Of a stretch of DNA of 55,262 nt, positions 19,584 to 29,349 are shown in pieces. This DNA is from Collinsella sp. TF08-11AT (GTDB taxonomy: Bacteria > Actinomycetota > Coriobacteriia > Coriobacteriales > Coriobacteriaceae): the NCBI RefSeq assembly GCF_003437035.1, contig NZ_QSRL01000014.1, positions 429 through 55,690 on the forward strand, written 5' to 3'. The translations under genes and the position numbers were made by a program. Each line of letters starts with the position of its first letter. Position 1 is the stretch's first letter. Under the pieces are notes generated by a model. The model searched no databases. It was not told where the DNA came from and saw only the letters and a program-made list of their open reading frames with translations.

Positions 19584-20864
19584 ATGCTCGCCTCTCTTTT
19601 CTCAAAACCTCAATCGTCGCTGTCCGCGCAGGCTAAACGCCTGGTGGCAACGCGCTTTCTCATCTACACCGGCTTTCAGACCAGTTATTTTATTGGCGTT
19701 ATCGGAACACTCACCTATGCAGACGATGCCTCGGTCGTCGCGACATCGCTGGCCGTCCTGTTCATGAACGTTTTCGTGATCCTGGGATCCTTTGCGGGCG
19801 GCGCTGCGCTCGACGCATGGGGTCCGCGCCGCCATTTCTTGCTGAGCATCGTCGGCACGCTCGCAACTGGCACGACAATCATCGCCTTTGGTAGCGCGAC
19901 CGGCGTCGTCCTGCTCGGCGCGGTGTTTCTGGGCTTTACGATGGGATTCGCCCAGCCCATCGCCACATCCTATCCGGCCTACCTCACCAACGACCCCGTC
20001 GAGCTCAAAGACACCAACTCCGCCATCGCCATGTTCTCAAATGTGAGTATCATCGTCGGACCCACGCTGGGTGGCTTTGTCGCGGCGGCTGCGTCGTCGC
20101 GCGCGGTGTTTGTGCTCATGATGCTCTTTACCGTCCTGGCGCTCGTCGCCGGTTGGGGCTTTAGGCCGCAGACCAGCCATGTCGCCGGGCATGCGGATGC
20201 CGATTCAGCAGAGGAAGGGGAGCGTGCGGGACAAAGCTCCAACCCCAGCGCATCCTCCCGCGCTACCTTCGCAGCCAGCATCAAGACAGTCTTTACCAAC
20301 AGCGTCCTCGCCCTGCTGTTTTGTATCATTTTTCTTTCGAACTTTGGCTATGGCGCCTTTGACCCGCTCGAGTCGTTTTTCTATCGCGATGTCCTGCACG
20401 TCGGCGTTGAGTGGATGGGCTGGCTTTCGTCGGCCTGCGGTGTGGGCGCGGTGCTGGGCGCCGTGGTTGCGCTTCGGATGCCGCCGCACCTGGTCAACCT
20501 TAAAACACTGCTCGTGGCGCTTATGTCCGTGGGCCTGGGAAGCCTGCTCTATGTGGGGACGCCGTACGTGGGCGTGGCCCTCGTCGGCCAGATCGCCCTG
20601 GGCATAGCCTGGGGTGTCGTCAACCCGCTCCACAACACCATTGTGCAAACGACGGCACCGCTCGAGCAGCTCGGCCGCGTCAACTCGGTCATGGGCTTTG
20701 GCAACATGTTCGCCGGCGTGGCCCCTCTGGCGGTTGCACCGTGGCTGGCGGCGACATTTGGCGTACAACAGACGCTCGTGGGGGCTGGCATGGTCGTGAC
20801 GGCGGTTCCCGCGGCGCTGCTGCTGTTTGGACGTCGGCATCTGGATCGTGCCGCAAAGCAGTAA
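19584..20864 (+). CDS. MFS transporter
   Basis: A 426-residue major facilitator superfamily protein with twelve predicted membrane segments. The motif A region between TM2 and TM3 reads GGAALDAWGPRRHFLLS, typical of drug or metabolite:proton antiporters. A cytoplasmic loop of about 45 polar residues (HADADSAEEGERAGQSSN) separates the two six-helix halves. The ATG at 19584 has AAGGAGTCTCC before it; the 13 residues of the longer frame lie upstream of that site. Monocistronic, with family A and B palindromes immediately downstream. The substrate cannot be inferred; a role in efflux is likely from the motif but not shown. Confidence 0.87.
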   Translation: MLASLFSKPQSSLSAQAKRLVATRFLIYTGFQTSYFIGVIGTLTYADDASVVATSLAVLFMNVFVILGSFAGGAALDAWGPRRHFLLSIVGTLATGTTIIAFGSATGVVLLGAVFLGFTMGFAQPIATSYPAYLTNDPVELKDTNSAIAMFSNVSIIVGPTLGGFVAAAASSRAVFVLMMLFTVLALVAGWGFRPQTSHVAGHADADSAEEGERAGQSSNPSASSRATFAASIKTVFTNSVLALLFCIIFLSNFGYGAFDPLESFFYRDVLHVGVEWMGWLSSACGVGAVLGAVVALRMPPHLVNLKTLLVALMSVGLGSLLYVGTPYVGVALVGQIALGIAWGVVNPLHNTIVQTTAPLEQLGRVNSVMGFGNMFAGVAPLAVAPWLAATFGVQQTLVGAGMVVTAVPAALLLFGRRHLDRAAKQ

Positions 20865-20929
20865 AAACCATCACAACATTCGATGAAAATCGCGATTTTG
20901 CCGAAAAACGTCGAATGTTGTGATGGTTT
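20865..20929. repeat. palindromic intergenic repeat, family A, copy 3
   Basis: ACCATCACAACATTCGATG and its complement with centre AAAATCGCGATTTTGCC, starting one base after the MFS stop. It is in the opposite orientation to copies 1 and 2. Confidence 0.85.
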
Positions 20930-20961
20930 GCGCCCCGGGCCAGGCCACCCTGCGGGTCCGG

Positions 20962-20999
20962 CCACCACAAAGGGGCCAGGCACCTTCGTGGTGGTTTTT
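20962..20999. repeat. family B palindromic repeat
   Basis: CCACCACAAAGG and GGCCAGGCACC then a one-base variant of the right arm (TTCGTGGTGG) and TTTTT. It lies 33 bases after a family A copy, the same A/B pairing (in reverse order) as at 31612-31723. Confidence 0.75.
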
Positions 21000-21088
21000 G
21001 CTTTAACGGGCCGCGCCTGCGCCTTGGTATACCATGTACGCCGTTCACGACCACACCCCACACCGCCGCACAACCCAGAAAGGCCCCC

Positions 21089-21910
21089 ATGGACACCACC
21101 TTCAGCCACATCAAAGCCGTGTTCTGCGATATCGACGGCACACTGCTCACGAGCCAGCACACGGTGTCCCCGCGCACCGTGGCGGCGATCCGCGCCCTGC
21201 GCGAGCGCGGTGTGCTCTTTGGCCTGTGCACCGGGCGCGACGCCCACGCGACCGAGGCCATGTACGAGCTCTGGGGCATCGAAGGCCTGGTGGACGTGCT
21301 GGTGGGCTGCGGTGGCGCCGAGGTCATCGACCGCGCGCACGACATCAACGAGCTGAGCTATCCGCTGCCGGGCGAGACCATCGCGCGCATCTGCGAGCAC
21401 ATGGCAGGCTTGCCGGCAACGCCCGTTTGCCCCCGGAACGGCGTGCTCTATGCGCCCGAGAGCAATGCGTGCGTCGAGCACCTGTCGCGTGTCGACGGCG
21501 TACCCTACCAGGTGGTCGATTTTGCCGAGTTTTTGCGCGAGCCGCAGCCCAAGGTGATGTTTACCATGGCGCCCGAAGTAATGCCGCGGGTGATTGAGCG
21601 GGCGTCGACGTTTGCCGATGACACTGTTAAGGCGGCAGCTCTGCAAACCACGCAGCGGCTCTACGAGTTCATGGATCCGCGCGTGTCCAAGACGCGCGGC
21701 CTTGTGCGCGTGGCGGAGCTCAACGGCATGGAGCTTCAGAACATCTGCGTGTTTGGCGATGCCGATAACGATACCTGCATGGTGGCCGACGCCGGCGTGG
21801 GTGTGGCCATGGCAAATGGCAGCGATGCCACCCGCTCCGCTGCCGACTTTGTAACCGCGAGCAACGACAAAGACGGCATCGCGATCTTTATCGAGGAACA
21901 TCTGCTGTAG
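21089..21910 (+). CDS. Cof-type HAD-IIB family phosphatase
   Basis: A 273-residue haloacid dehalogenase hydrolase. Motif I is FCDIDGTLL (nucleophile and acid/base aspartates near residues 13-15), motif II is the Thr of CTGRD, motif III is the Lys of VSKTRGL, and motif IV is GDADNDTCM. The cap between motifs II and III (about residues 85-195) is the alpha/beta IIB type, as in Cof/YidA sugar phosphatases. A closing stretch GVGVAMANGSDATRSAADFVT is also typical. The ATG is preceded by AGAAAGG. It probably dephosphorylates a sugar phosphate or a small cofactor; the substrate cannot be determined. A family B copy and then a strong terminator follow. Confidence 0.92.
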   Translation: MDTTFSHIKAVFCDIDGTLLTSQHTVSPRTVAAIRALRERGVLFGLCTGRDAHATEAMYELWGIEGLVDVLVGCGGAEVIDRAHDINELSYPLPGETIARICEHMAGLPATPVCPRNGVLYAPESNACVEHLSRVDGVPYQVVDFAEFLREPQPKVMFTMAPEVMPRVIERASTFADDTVKAAALQTTQRLYEFMDPRVSKTRGLVRVAELNGMELQNICVFGDADNDTCMVADAGVGVAMANGSDATRSAADFVTASNDKDGIAIFIEEHLL

Positions 21911-21921
21911 CGCCTGGGGGC

Positions 21922-21959
21922 AGCCACAAAGAGGGCAGAGCGCCTTTGTGGTGGTTTTC
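21922..21959. repeat. diverged family B repeat
   Basis: CAGCCACAAAGAGGGCAGAG followed by CGCCTTTGTGGTGG and TTTT; the left arm is shortened. Confidence 0.65.
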
Positions 21960-21960
21960 C

Positions 21961-21996
21961 AAGCGTTCCAACAGTCGATTGTTGGAACGCTTTTTT
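21961..21996 (+). terminator. intrinsic terminator after the HAD gene
   Basis: AAGCGTTCCAACA and its complement form a 13-bp perfect stem with a six-base loop, followed by TTTTTT. Confidence 0.92.
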
Positions 21997-22448
21997 GTAG
22001 CGAGGAGATTTGCAGCCGGTAACATACGATGTCATTCAAGTGTCGATGTATGAACATGTCGGCACACGCTGGTTGTGCAGTAATTGACCAATTAGCTCAA
22101 AACTAATATTTGCAGGTAGATATACTGCCATTCACGGCGCAATTTTGACCGTTCACAGATTGAGCGGGTTAAAACAAAATGTTGTACAAACAATGGTAAA
22201 GTGTCATTTATCTAGATTTGCTAACGAGTTTACCAGCGTCTTTCCGAAATTTAACCCTCGAAAAACAACGCATAGTTTGAATAATTGTCAAGAAGTTAAG
22301 GCAACGCGAAGTAAAATTGACATTGTTAGCCTTGCGTTGTTTAAACAAAGAATAATAATATGCATATCGAGCGCGAGCAATTATAGGTTGCGCGCCCAAG
22401 TTTGATGGTGAAAGAGCAGGATCGCGGTCTCTTGGGGAGGAGACATCG
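21997..22448 (+). promoter_or_regulatory. AT-rich leader of the pilus locus
   Basis: About 450 bases without a credible gene, far lower in GC than the flanks, especially 22080-22380. TATACT at 22121 could be a -10 box without a good -35 partner. Just before the first pilus gene GTCTC-TTGGGGAG-GAGAC puts the ribosome binding site in a small hairpin loop. A possible small frame in 22145-22405 has no ribosome binding site and no recognisable product. Confidence 0.4.
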
Positions 22449-25400
22449 ATGAAAGCAAATTCAGACAAATCTAAGCAAAGTAATAAAGCGACGCGCCGTG
22501 TACTGGCAGGCGTTTTGTGCGGAGCCTCCGTTTTGAGCCTGGTACTGTCGCTCGTCATGCCTCCGATCTCGCAGGCCATTGCCAACGATTCCCAGACGGG
22601 TTCTGCTGAGGAAGCTGTGATGGGGGGGGTTCCTCAAGTAAGCCTACTGATGTAGACAACACCAACAACGGGGATACCGAAAACCAGAATAGTGACGAGA
22701 CCGAGGGCGACGAGACTGGCGACGAAGCCCAGCTTGAGGGGCAGTCCGAGGAAGAACAGCAGTCCGAGGAAGAGCAGCAGAACGAGGAAGAACAGCAGTA
22801 CGAGGGTGCAGCGACTTCGGATGACAAAACCGTTGTTGCGGCTGCGGAAGGTGAGCAAGCCGGAACGGCTGCTGTGGAAATTAACAATGGAGCTGAGCTT
22901 AGCGGGAAACTTCAGAGCGTTGCGGAAAATCAGTCCGGCAGTTTTAAATTGATGCAGGACCTAGACTGCAACGACGAGATTTTTCTCGATAAGAGCGGTA
23001 GCAATATCACCCTTGATCTTAATGGCTGCAAGATAAAGCACTCGGGCGAGGACAGCGGTTTGCCGCTCTTTAGCGTCAGCAATGGTGCGAACCTTACTAT
23101 CAAGGATTCGGGGCAGGCAGAGGACAAAAAATCAGCGCAATCTGCCGGACAGGGCAAGCTCGCTACCGTGGAACGTAACGGTCAAGACGGCCTGCCCCTC
23201 AGACTCACTTATTACGTGACCGAATCCAGCGTGAATGCTGAAAACAAAACTCGTACAACCGAGACCACCTACAAGCACGAGGTTGACATCAATGGCGCCA
23301 TCGTGGGCACTAAAGCTGACTCCGCGATGAAGCTCATCAACGTCTATGCGGGCGGTACGTTTAACCTTCAGAGCGGCGTGCTGACCACGACTCAGGACGC
23401 GAAGGTCGGTCACCTGATCTATGCCGAGGAAGGTTCTATCGTCAATATGAGCGGCGGCTACGTTTGCGGTGCAACCTCTATGAACCATGGCGCAGGCATC
23501 GAACTTGACACCAAGAACAACAGCGGCGCGACTCTTAACCTCACCGGTGGCGTGATCGCGGGCAACTACGCTCCCAATGGCGGCGGTGTGAACGCTTACG
23601 GCTCTACAATCAACATGACTGGCGGTACTGGTGGTACGATTTCCGGTAACGGTACGTTCGAGAATTTGCCGGGTTATGGCGCGGGCATCTGTGCGCAGGA
23701 CTCTGATGTGACCGTCTCGGATGGCTATGTGACCAATAACAATTGCCAGTTCAATTACATAACAAAGGGGCAGGACGAACACAAGGGCTTCGGTTGTCAC
23801 GGCGGCGGTGGTATCGCTGCTTATAACGGGGGTAGCCTGCAGATCAGTGGCGGTTACATCACGGGCAACTACTCCGCCGAGGCTGGCGGCGGCGTTTACG
23901 CTGGCTTTTTCCACCAACCGCTCGATTCCTTTACCTTCTCGGGCGGTACGATCGCGAGCAATGTTGCACAAAACTCTGAGGGCGGTGGCGTGCGCATTGC
24001 AGCGCCGACCGAAGCTGAGTTCAAGGTAACCAATTCGCCGGCCTACATCACCAACAATACGACCAATACCACTAACGACTGGGGTGGCGGCGGCATCTTC
24101 GTGCAGGGTGGTGGTGATTGGAAAGAAGGAAACAGCTCTACTCCCGTTGCCTCCGCAAAGCTCAAGATATACAAGACGCAGATTAGCAATAATTCTGCCC
24201 AGGGTTACGGTGGCGGCTTCGCTGCCTGCCCGAGTGGCAAGACCGCTATTACCGATACTGAGGGCATCGCGATTTTCGACAATAGCGATGAGAACGGCAC
24301 CTGTCTCTCGGGCGGCACCAATGGTAAGAATGAAGACCAGCCCACAAGCGTTCAGGGTGGCGAAATAACCGATAAGTTCAAGCAGTATGGCCATAAGGAT
24401 CTATTCCTAATTCGTGCACGTACCAGCAACGACTACGTCGCAGCCGTAACTGGCCAGATGCTTGGTGGTGGAGCCGCCAACTGGTCGGGCACGATCGACA
24501 ATACGCAAACGTCTATCGGCAAGTACGAGGGCGCACAGGCTAAGTACATGATTGGCCTTGCTTCGGCGCCGACTCAGGAAGATAAGGATGCAGCTACCGC
24601 AGCTGCGACTCTTTTCATCACGGGCAATAGCTCCAACATTCACGGTGGCGGCATCATGACCAACGGCGACGTTGTCGCCGGCTCCACCACGCAGGTGAGC
24701 GTGTATCCCAAGATGAAGCTCAACGGCACTAAGGCACTGGAGGGCCGCGCGCTTACTGCGGGAGAATTCAAGTTCCAGCTCTTGGAGCAGAACGAGAGTG
24801 GTAAGGGCCCTTACTTTGATCAAGATGACAATTTGCAGTTCAATAACTGTCCAAAAGTTGGCGATGGGGTCAGGAACGACGATAGGGGCAACTTTGTCTA
24901 TGATTTGGGCAGGCTCAACTCCGATGGAACGAGCGTTTACTACCTCGTTGAGGACCCCGGCAATCACGTCGATGGCGTCGATGGCGTGTACTACGACAAG
25001 ACCATCTACAAGATTGAGCTTACAACTACGACCGTAACGCGGCCGGTGCTGGATATTAATTACATCTACTATTTAGTTACGAATGTAACGGTCACTAATC
25101 TCAAGAATAATAAGCCGAATACGTTTACTCCGCCTAACGGTAGCGATGTCTCTATTGATATCACCGAAGGCAACACCTTTACTAATACATACAAAGCCAC
25201 GGGCTCTTGGACACCTCAGGTGACCAAGAAGGTCGACGGCGGCGAGATGAAGAAGTTCAAGTTCGAGCTGTATGCTGAGAATTCCGACAACACGGAGAAA
25301 ACTTTTCAGCCCATATATACATATACTTCTGGATCGGAAAACCCTCAGACAGTAACGTTCGATCCGGTAGAAATCGGCCCACTAGGCGTTGATGAGCTCG

Positions 25401-25765
25401 ATAGCAATCAGCAGGCGAAGTTCACCTACTACATCCGTGAATGCCCCGCCGACGAGAACGAAGGCACCGAGTACGAAGGCTACAAGAACGACACCAAGAC
25501 TTTCAAGGTCGTGGTGACGGCAACGGACAACGGTCATGGCACGCTGAACTGCACGCCGACCTACTACGAGGTCGACGCCAACGACGCGGTACGCAAGACC
25601 GATGACCCCACCTTCACCAACACCTACTCCACCTCTTTGCCCCTTTCTGGTATGTCGGGCGTCACTCTGACGTACCTTGCCGGCGCGGCGGTGCTTTGCG
25701 CTGCTGCGGCCTGGATGCACATTCGTCGCAAGGCGAATGCGAAGGGAGGCGAGCGTCGTGAATAA
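22449..25765 (+). CDS. sortase-anchored beta-helix pilus adhesin, frameshifted (phase OFF) at a G8 tract
   Basis: GGGGAGGAG precedes an ATG encoding a signal peptide (RRVLAGVLCGASVLSLVLSL... to AIANDSQ). The frame stops after 68 codons because of a G8 run at 22622-22629. One extra G (or two fewer) joins it seamlessly to the long downstream frame (first internal start GTG 22874), giving about 1105 residues. The joined protein would have a Gly-Ser bridge, a Glu/Gln-rich stalk with 6-residue repeats (QSEEEQ), a large repeat region rich in GGG and N-x-A-x-GGGV turns (about 150-640) typical of a right-handed beta-helix, then Cna-B-like domains (TGSWTPQVTKKVDGG, TYYIRECPADENEGTEYEGY), and an LPLSG sorting signal, hydrophobic helix and RRK tail. 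It is most likely the tip adhesin of the pilus made with the next two genes. Whether the frameshift is biological slippage or an assembly error cannot be settled here. Confidence 0.82.
22622..22629 (+). repeat. homopolymeric G8 tract, candidate contingency switch
   Basis: Eight consecutive G's directly after AT in the first adhesin frame. Length 9 gives ATG GGG GGG GGT TCC and an open frame to the sorting signal; length 8, as here, gives a stop 11 codons later. Confidence 0.8.
22742..22795 (+). repeat. 18-bp tandem repeat, three units, in the adhesin stalk
   Basis: CAGTCCGAGGAAGAACAG repeated three times with two or three substitutions, followed by half a unit. It encodes QSEEEQ-QSEEEQ-QNEEEQ. 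Being a multiple of three, copy number changes would alter stalk length without changing frame. Confidence 0.8.
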
Positions 25766-27428
25766 GAAAGTTTGCTCCTTCCCGATCTTGTTTGCGCTGC
25801 TTGCCCTCCTGATCGGCACCTGCGCGGTTGTGTTCCCCGCATCCGCGCAGGCCGCGCCGACCTCGACCGGTTCCATCACGGTGAGCGGCACCGTGGCGAG
25901 CAGCTACGACGCCTACCAGATCTTTAGCGCCAACGTCGTCGACGGCGACAGCGACGCCAAGATCGCCACCGACCTCGCCTGGGCAAGCGACGCCGCGCGC
26001 GATGCCGTGTTGCCTGTGCTGCACAGCGCCGGTATGCCCAATTCCCAGACCACCGCGCAGGAAGCTGCCGAGTGGCTCAACACCGATTCCCACCTTACGA
26101 GCGCGCTGAGCGCACAGCTTGCTCGTTCCCTCCAGAGCTCTGACGCCGTGTCCGTGGCCCTTAACGCGGGCACGACGGCCGAGCTGCCCTGCGGCTACTG
26201 GCTCATCGTCGCTAAGGACGACGCCATCGCCCAGGGCGAGGCCGGCACCGCGCCGATCATGGCCCTGGTCGGCGGCGGCGTCGTCACCGTCAAGCCCAAG
26301 GCGGCGACGCCCAAGGTCGCCAAGCACGTGCTGGAGGACAGCACCGCCGCCTGGCAGAAGGCCGCCGACGCCACGGTCGCCGACGACCTGTACTGGCGCC
26401 TCTCTGCCACGGTCCCGGCGGGCCTTGCCGCCTACGACACCTATACGGTGCGGTTCGTCGACACCATGAGCGCGGGACTCGACCCCTCCAAGGTGGCCGC
26501 GAGCATGCACGTGTACGTGGCGGCGGGGGCGGACGGCGGCTTTGACGCGGTCCAGACCGGCAAGGACGGCCGCGCCGGCACCGACCCCGCGAAGGGCTGG
26601 ACCGACATCACGGCCCAGTGCGCCACCAAGGTAGCGGCCGACGGCAAGACCTTCACCGTGCGCACCGGCGACCTCATCGCCGCGCTCGGCGGGGCCGACG
26701 CCTTCGCCGCGGGCGCCCGCGTGGTCGCCGTGTACAATGCGCCGCTCAACAGCGCGTGCAACCACGGCATCGCGAAGGGCAACCCCAACGAGGTCTACCT
26801 GCGTTACCCGCGCTCTCCCTTTGCCGACCCGTTCAGCGATGCCGGCTTCACCTGCACGCCGAGCGATGATGCGTGCGCCTACACCTGGGATCTCGCGCTC
26901 ACCAAGCGCGGCAGCGACGGCGACAAGCCGCTTGCCGGGGCGGTCCTGAGCATCGCCGACGACCGCGGCCGCACGCTAGCGGCCGATGGCACGTGGGATG
27001 CGGAGGGCAAGGCCACCGTCGCCACGGGCGAGGACGGCCGCGTGACCGTCTCGGGCGTGGACTCGGGCAAGCTGGAGGTCCGCGAGCTCAAGGCGCCCAA
27101 GGGCTACACCGCCTTTGAGGGCACGTGCTGCGTGACGGTCAAGGCCGAGGGCCTGGACGTCGACCAGGTGGCGGCCGCCAAGCCCAAGCTCACCATTACG
27201 GCCGAGTCGCCCCTGCGCGCCGACAGCGCGGACGGGTCGACGGGCAGCCTGGAGGCGTCGCTCATCAACACGCCCGCCGGCACGCCCCCTAGCATCTTCA
27301 CCGGAGGCTTTATGCCCTCGACTGGCGATATGGCAATGTACGCCGTGGCCGCCGCAGCGGTCGCTGGAGCTGCGCTCATCGTGGTCGCGCTCCTGGTCAA
27401 GCGGGGAGGTGGCAGCCATAAAGAGTAG
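25758..27428 (+). CDS. LPxTG-type pilin, isopeptide-domain containing (minor or basal subunit)
   Basis: A 556-residue surface protein. Signal peptide FPILFALLALLIGTCAVVFPA with ASAQAA cleavage; then a fimbrial N-terminal domain (SSYDAYQIFSANVVDGDS, PCGYWLIVAKDDA); a Cna-B/isopeptide domain with the likely bond lysine in TPKVAKHVLED and the stretch AADATVADDLYWRLSATVPA; a C-terminal SpaA-like domain with E-box LEVRELKAPKGYTAFEG; and the sorting signal MPSTGD at about residue 518, hydrophobic helix and KRGGGSHKE tail. The sorting motif has M in place of L. The GTG at 25758 overlaps the adhesin stop by eight bases and has GGGAGG before it. GC and codon use are far higher than in the adhesin and the next pilin, so this gene has a different history or constraint. 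Confidence 0.88.
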   Translation: MNKKVCSFPILFALLALLIGTCAVVFPASAQAAPTSTGSITVSGTVASSYDAYQIFSANVVDGDSDAKIATDLAWASDAARDAVLPVLHSAGMPNSQTTAQEAAEWLNTDSHLTSALSAQLARSLQSSDAVSVALNAGTTAELPCGYWLIVAKDDAIAQGEAGTAPIMALVGGGVVTVKPKAATPKVAKHVLEDSTAAWQKAADATVADDLYWRLSATVPAGLAAYDTYTVRFVDTMSAGLDPSKVAASMHVYVAAGADGGFDAVQTGKDGRAGTDPAKGWTDITAQCATKVAADGKTFTVRTGDLIAALGGADAFAAGARVVAVYNAPLNSACNHGIAKGNPNEVYLRYPRSPFADPFSDAGFTCTPSDDACAYTWDLALTKRGSDGDKPLAGAVLSIADDRGRTLAADGTWDAEGKATVATGEDGRVTVSGVDSGKLEVRELKAPKGYTAFEGTCCVTVKAEGLDVDQVAAAKPKLTITAESPLRADSADGSTGSLEASLINTPAGTPPSIFTGGFMPSTGDMAMYAVAAAAVAGAALIVVALLVKRGGGSHKE

Positions 27429-27536
27429 CTGGCAGCCCCACAGAGAGCGGGGCGAGACGTAGCGAAGTAAATGCTAAGACACAGACAGACAGATTTAGGT
27501 CAAATGGAATTCAGGCAGAAAGCAGAGGAAAAGAAG

Positions 27537-29177
27537 ATGAGCATGAGCAAGAACATCGCACGCCTGGCAGTAACCGCCGGCCTCACAGCAGCGCTGAGCT
27601 TCGGCGGAGTTATGGCGCCCGTCACGATGGCGTTTGCTGAGGGCGACGCGAACGGCTCAGTGACCATCGGAAAAGCGTTGGGGAACGATACCGAATTCAA
27701 GGGTTACAAGATCTTTGACGCTGATGTGGCAAAGGATGAGAACGGTCAGACGCTTGTGAGCAATATCGCATGGGCCAATGACAAGGTTGAAGCTGCTGTT
27801 AAGGAAGCGATTAGGGAATTCGATAAGGACACCAATATCGCAACCGCCCAGGATGCTGCAGATTGGATTAGCAAGAACGTGATGCACACCGGTAAAACGA
27901 CTAGCGTAGCATCTGACTCTGCTGCATATAAGATTGCGGCTGCTGTGGCTAAGGTGACCGACCTGAATGATCCAAGTGATCTCGCGGCCACTTCGAATGG
28001 TGTTGCCAACAACCTTTCACACGGCTATTGGCTCTTTGTGACTGACGCCCATACTGTCGCAGACACCAAAACCGCCACCGCCCCTATCTTCGCTGTCATC
28101 GGAGATGAAGCGGTTTCAATTACCGAGAAGACCAGTATTCCCACTGTCGACAAACAGGTTCGTGAGGGCGATGTCTGGGGAAAGGTGAGCGACTCGCAGA
28201 TTGGCGAGAAGATCGAATATAAGCTGATCGGCACCGTTGCCGATAACATCGACACCTTTGCCACGTACAAATATAAGTTCCAGGATCACCTTTCCGTTGG
28301 ACTGAAGGCCGACAAAGATTCCGTTGCTGTGACTATTGACGACAAGACTGTCAAGCCTGCAGGTAACTACAGTGTGCAGGTTGAGGATACTTATGATGAG
28401 TCCAACAATGTTGCAGGCCATGACCTGACGATTTCCTTTGACGACCTCAAGGCCGCTGCAAAGGCTTCGAACGTGACCTTGACCAAGACTTCCAAGGTCG
28501 TTGTGACCTACAAGGCCGAGCTTACTAGCGATGCTGAATACACGACCACCGGCAACACCAACAAGGTCGAGCTTGTCTACTCCAACAATCCCATGGCTAG
28601 TGGCACTGGCACCTCTACGCCAAAGGAAGTCACCGACTACGTTTTTGGCCTGGATATTACCAAAGTTGAGCAAGGCAATCAGGATAAAAAACTTGTCGCC
28701 GGCTTTAAGGTCAAGGTCGTTAATATCGGAGATTCTAAATCTGCTGGCAAATGGTTGAAAAATGACGGAACCCTTGTCGGGACTAAGGAAGAGGCTTCTG
28801 AGTTTTTGACCGATAACGCGAACGGCAAGGTCTTTATCCCCGGTCTCGTTGAGGGTACGTACGAGATTGCCGAAACGACCACTCCTTCGGGCTACAACAC
28901 CATCGCCCCCTTCCAGATTAGCGTGACGCCGACTTACGATGAGAACGGCAAATTGACGAAGCTGGCCGTCAGTGAAAAAGTTGAAGAGGTCACTCCTGGT
29001 GCTGCAAATGGTTCAGTCATGCCCATTACTATTGAGAATGAGAAGGGCTCCGGCCTCCCGCTGACCGGTCTCAATGGCGTGACCTTCACTTGGATCGCTG
29101 GCGGCGCGGTGCTGTGCATCGGCGTGGCGCACCTCATCCGCAGCCGGAAGCAGGCTGAGGAGTCCGAGCAGGAGTAG
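27537..29177 (+). CDS. LPxTG-type major (backbone) pilin
   Basis: A 546-residue pilin. Signal peptide MSMSKNIARLAVTAGLTAAL to MAFAEG; N-terminal fimbrial domain (FKGYKIFDADVAKDENGQ, HGYWLFVTDAH); a Cna-B-type domain starting IPTVDKQVREGD, where the lysine is a candidate for pilin or intramolecular bonds; a second domain (YVFGLDITKVEQGN) ending with the E-box GTYEIAETTTPSGY; then LPLTG at about residue 507, a hydrophobic helix and a basic tail. The general architecture matches the FctA/SpaA-like shaft subunits polymerised by class C sortases. The ATG at 27537 has GAGGAAAAG before it; upstream codons lack a ribosome binding site. It is the last gene before the pilus terminator; an IS element separates it from the sortase. 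Confidence 0.9.
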   Translation: MSMSKNIARLAVTAGLTAALSFGGVMAPVTMAFAEGDANGSVTIGKALGNDTEFKGYKIFDADVAKDENGQTLVSNIAWANDKVEAAVKEAIREFDKDTNIATAQDAADWISKNVMHTGKTTSVASDSAAYKIAAAVAKVTDLNDPSDLAATSNGVANNLSHGYWLFVTDAHTVADTKTATAPIFAVIGDEAVSITEKTSIPTVDKQVREGDVWGKVSDSQIGEKIEYKLIGTVADNIDTFATYKYKFQDHLSVGLKADKDSVAVTIDDKTVKPAGNYSVQVEDTYDESNNVAGHDLTISFDDLKAAAKASNVTLTKTSKVVVTYKAELTSDAEYTTTGNTNKVELVYSNNPMASGTGTSTPKEVTDYVFGLDITKVEQGNQDKKLVAGFKVKVVNIGDSKSAGKWLKNDGTLVGTKEEASEFLTDNANGKVFIPGLVEGTYEIAETTTPSGYNTIAPFQISVTPTYDENGKLTKLAVSEKVEEVTPGAANGSVMPITIENEKGSGLPLTGLNGVTFTWIAGGAVLCIGVAHLIRSRKQAEESEQE

Positions 29178-29278
29178 CGCTCGTTTACCCATCTCCTTGG
29201 CAGGTGGGATGTGATGGCCATGAGACTTGCGGACACTTTTCTTGTCCATCTACGTCCTTGCTTTGCCATTCTCTTTTC

Positions 29279-29316
29279 GGGGCAGACTCCGCACTGGAGT
29301 CTGCCCCGTTCTTTTT
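29279..29316 (+). terminator. terminator of the pilin genes
   Basis: GGGGCAGACTCC and its complement form a 12-bp stem with a five-base loop, then GTTCTTTTT. Confidence 0.92.
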
Positions 29317-29349
29317 AAAGGCTTTAGCCTGTGCGGGGCGCGCAGCGCG

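Noticed and set aside
22145..22405. An 86-codon frame in the AT-rich region before the pilus locus
   Set aside because: No ribosome binding site, no recognisable protein features, and the AT-rich leader makes chance frames likely.
22449..25765. Programmed ribosomal frameshifting at the G8 run
   Set aside because: No slippery heptamer of the known kinds, downstream pseudoknot or internal Shine-Dalgarno is evident; slippage of the DNA tract or a sequencing error explains it more simply. Not fully excluded.
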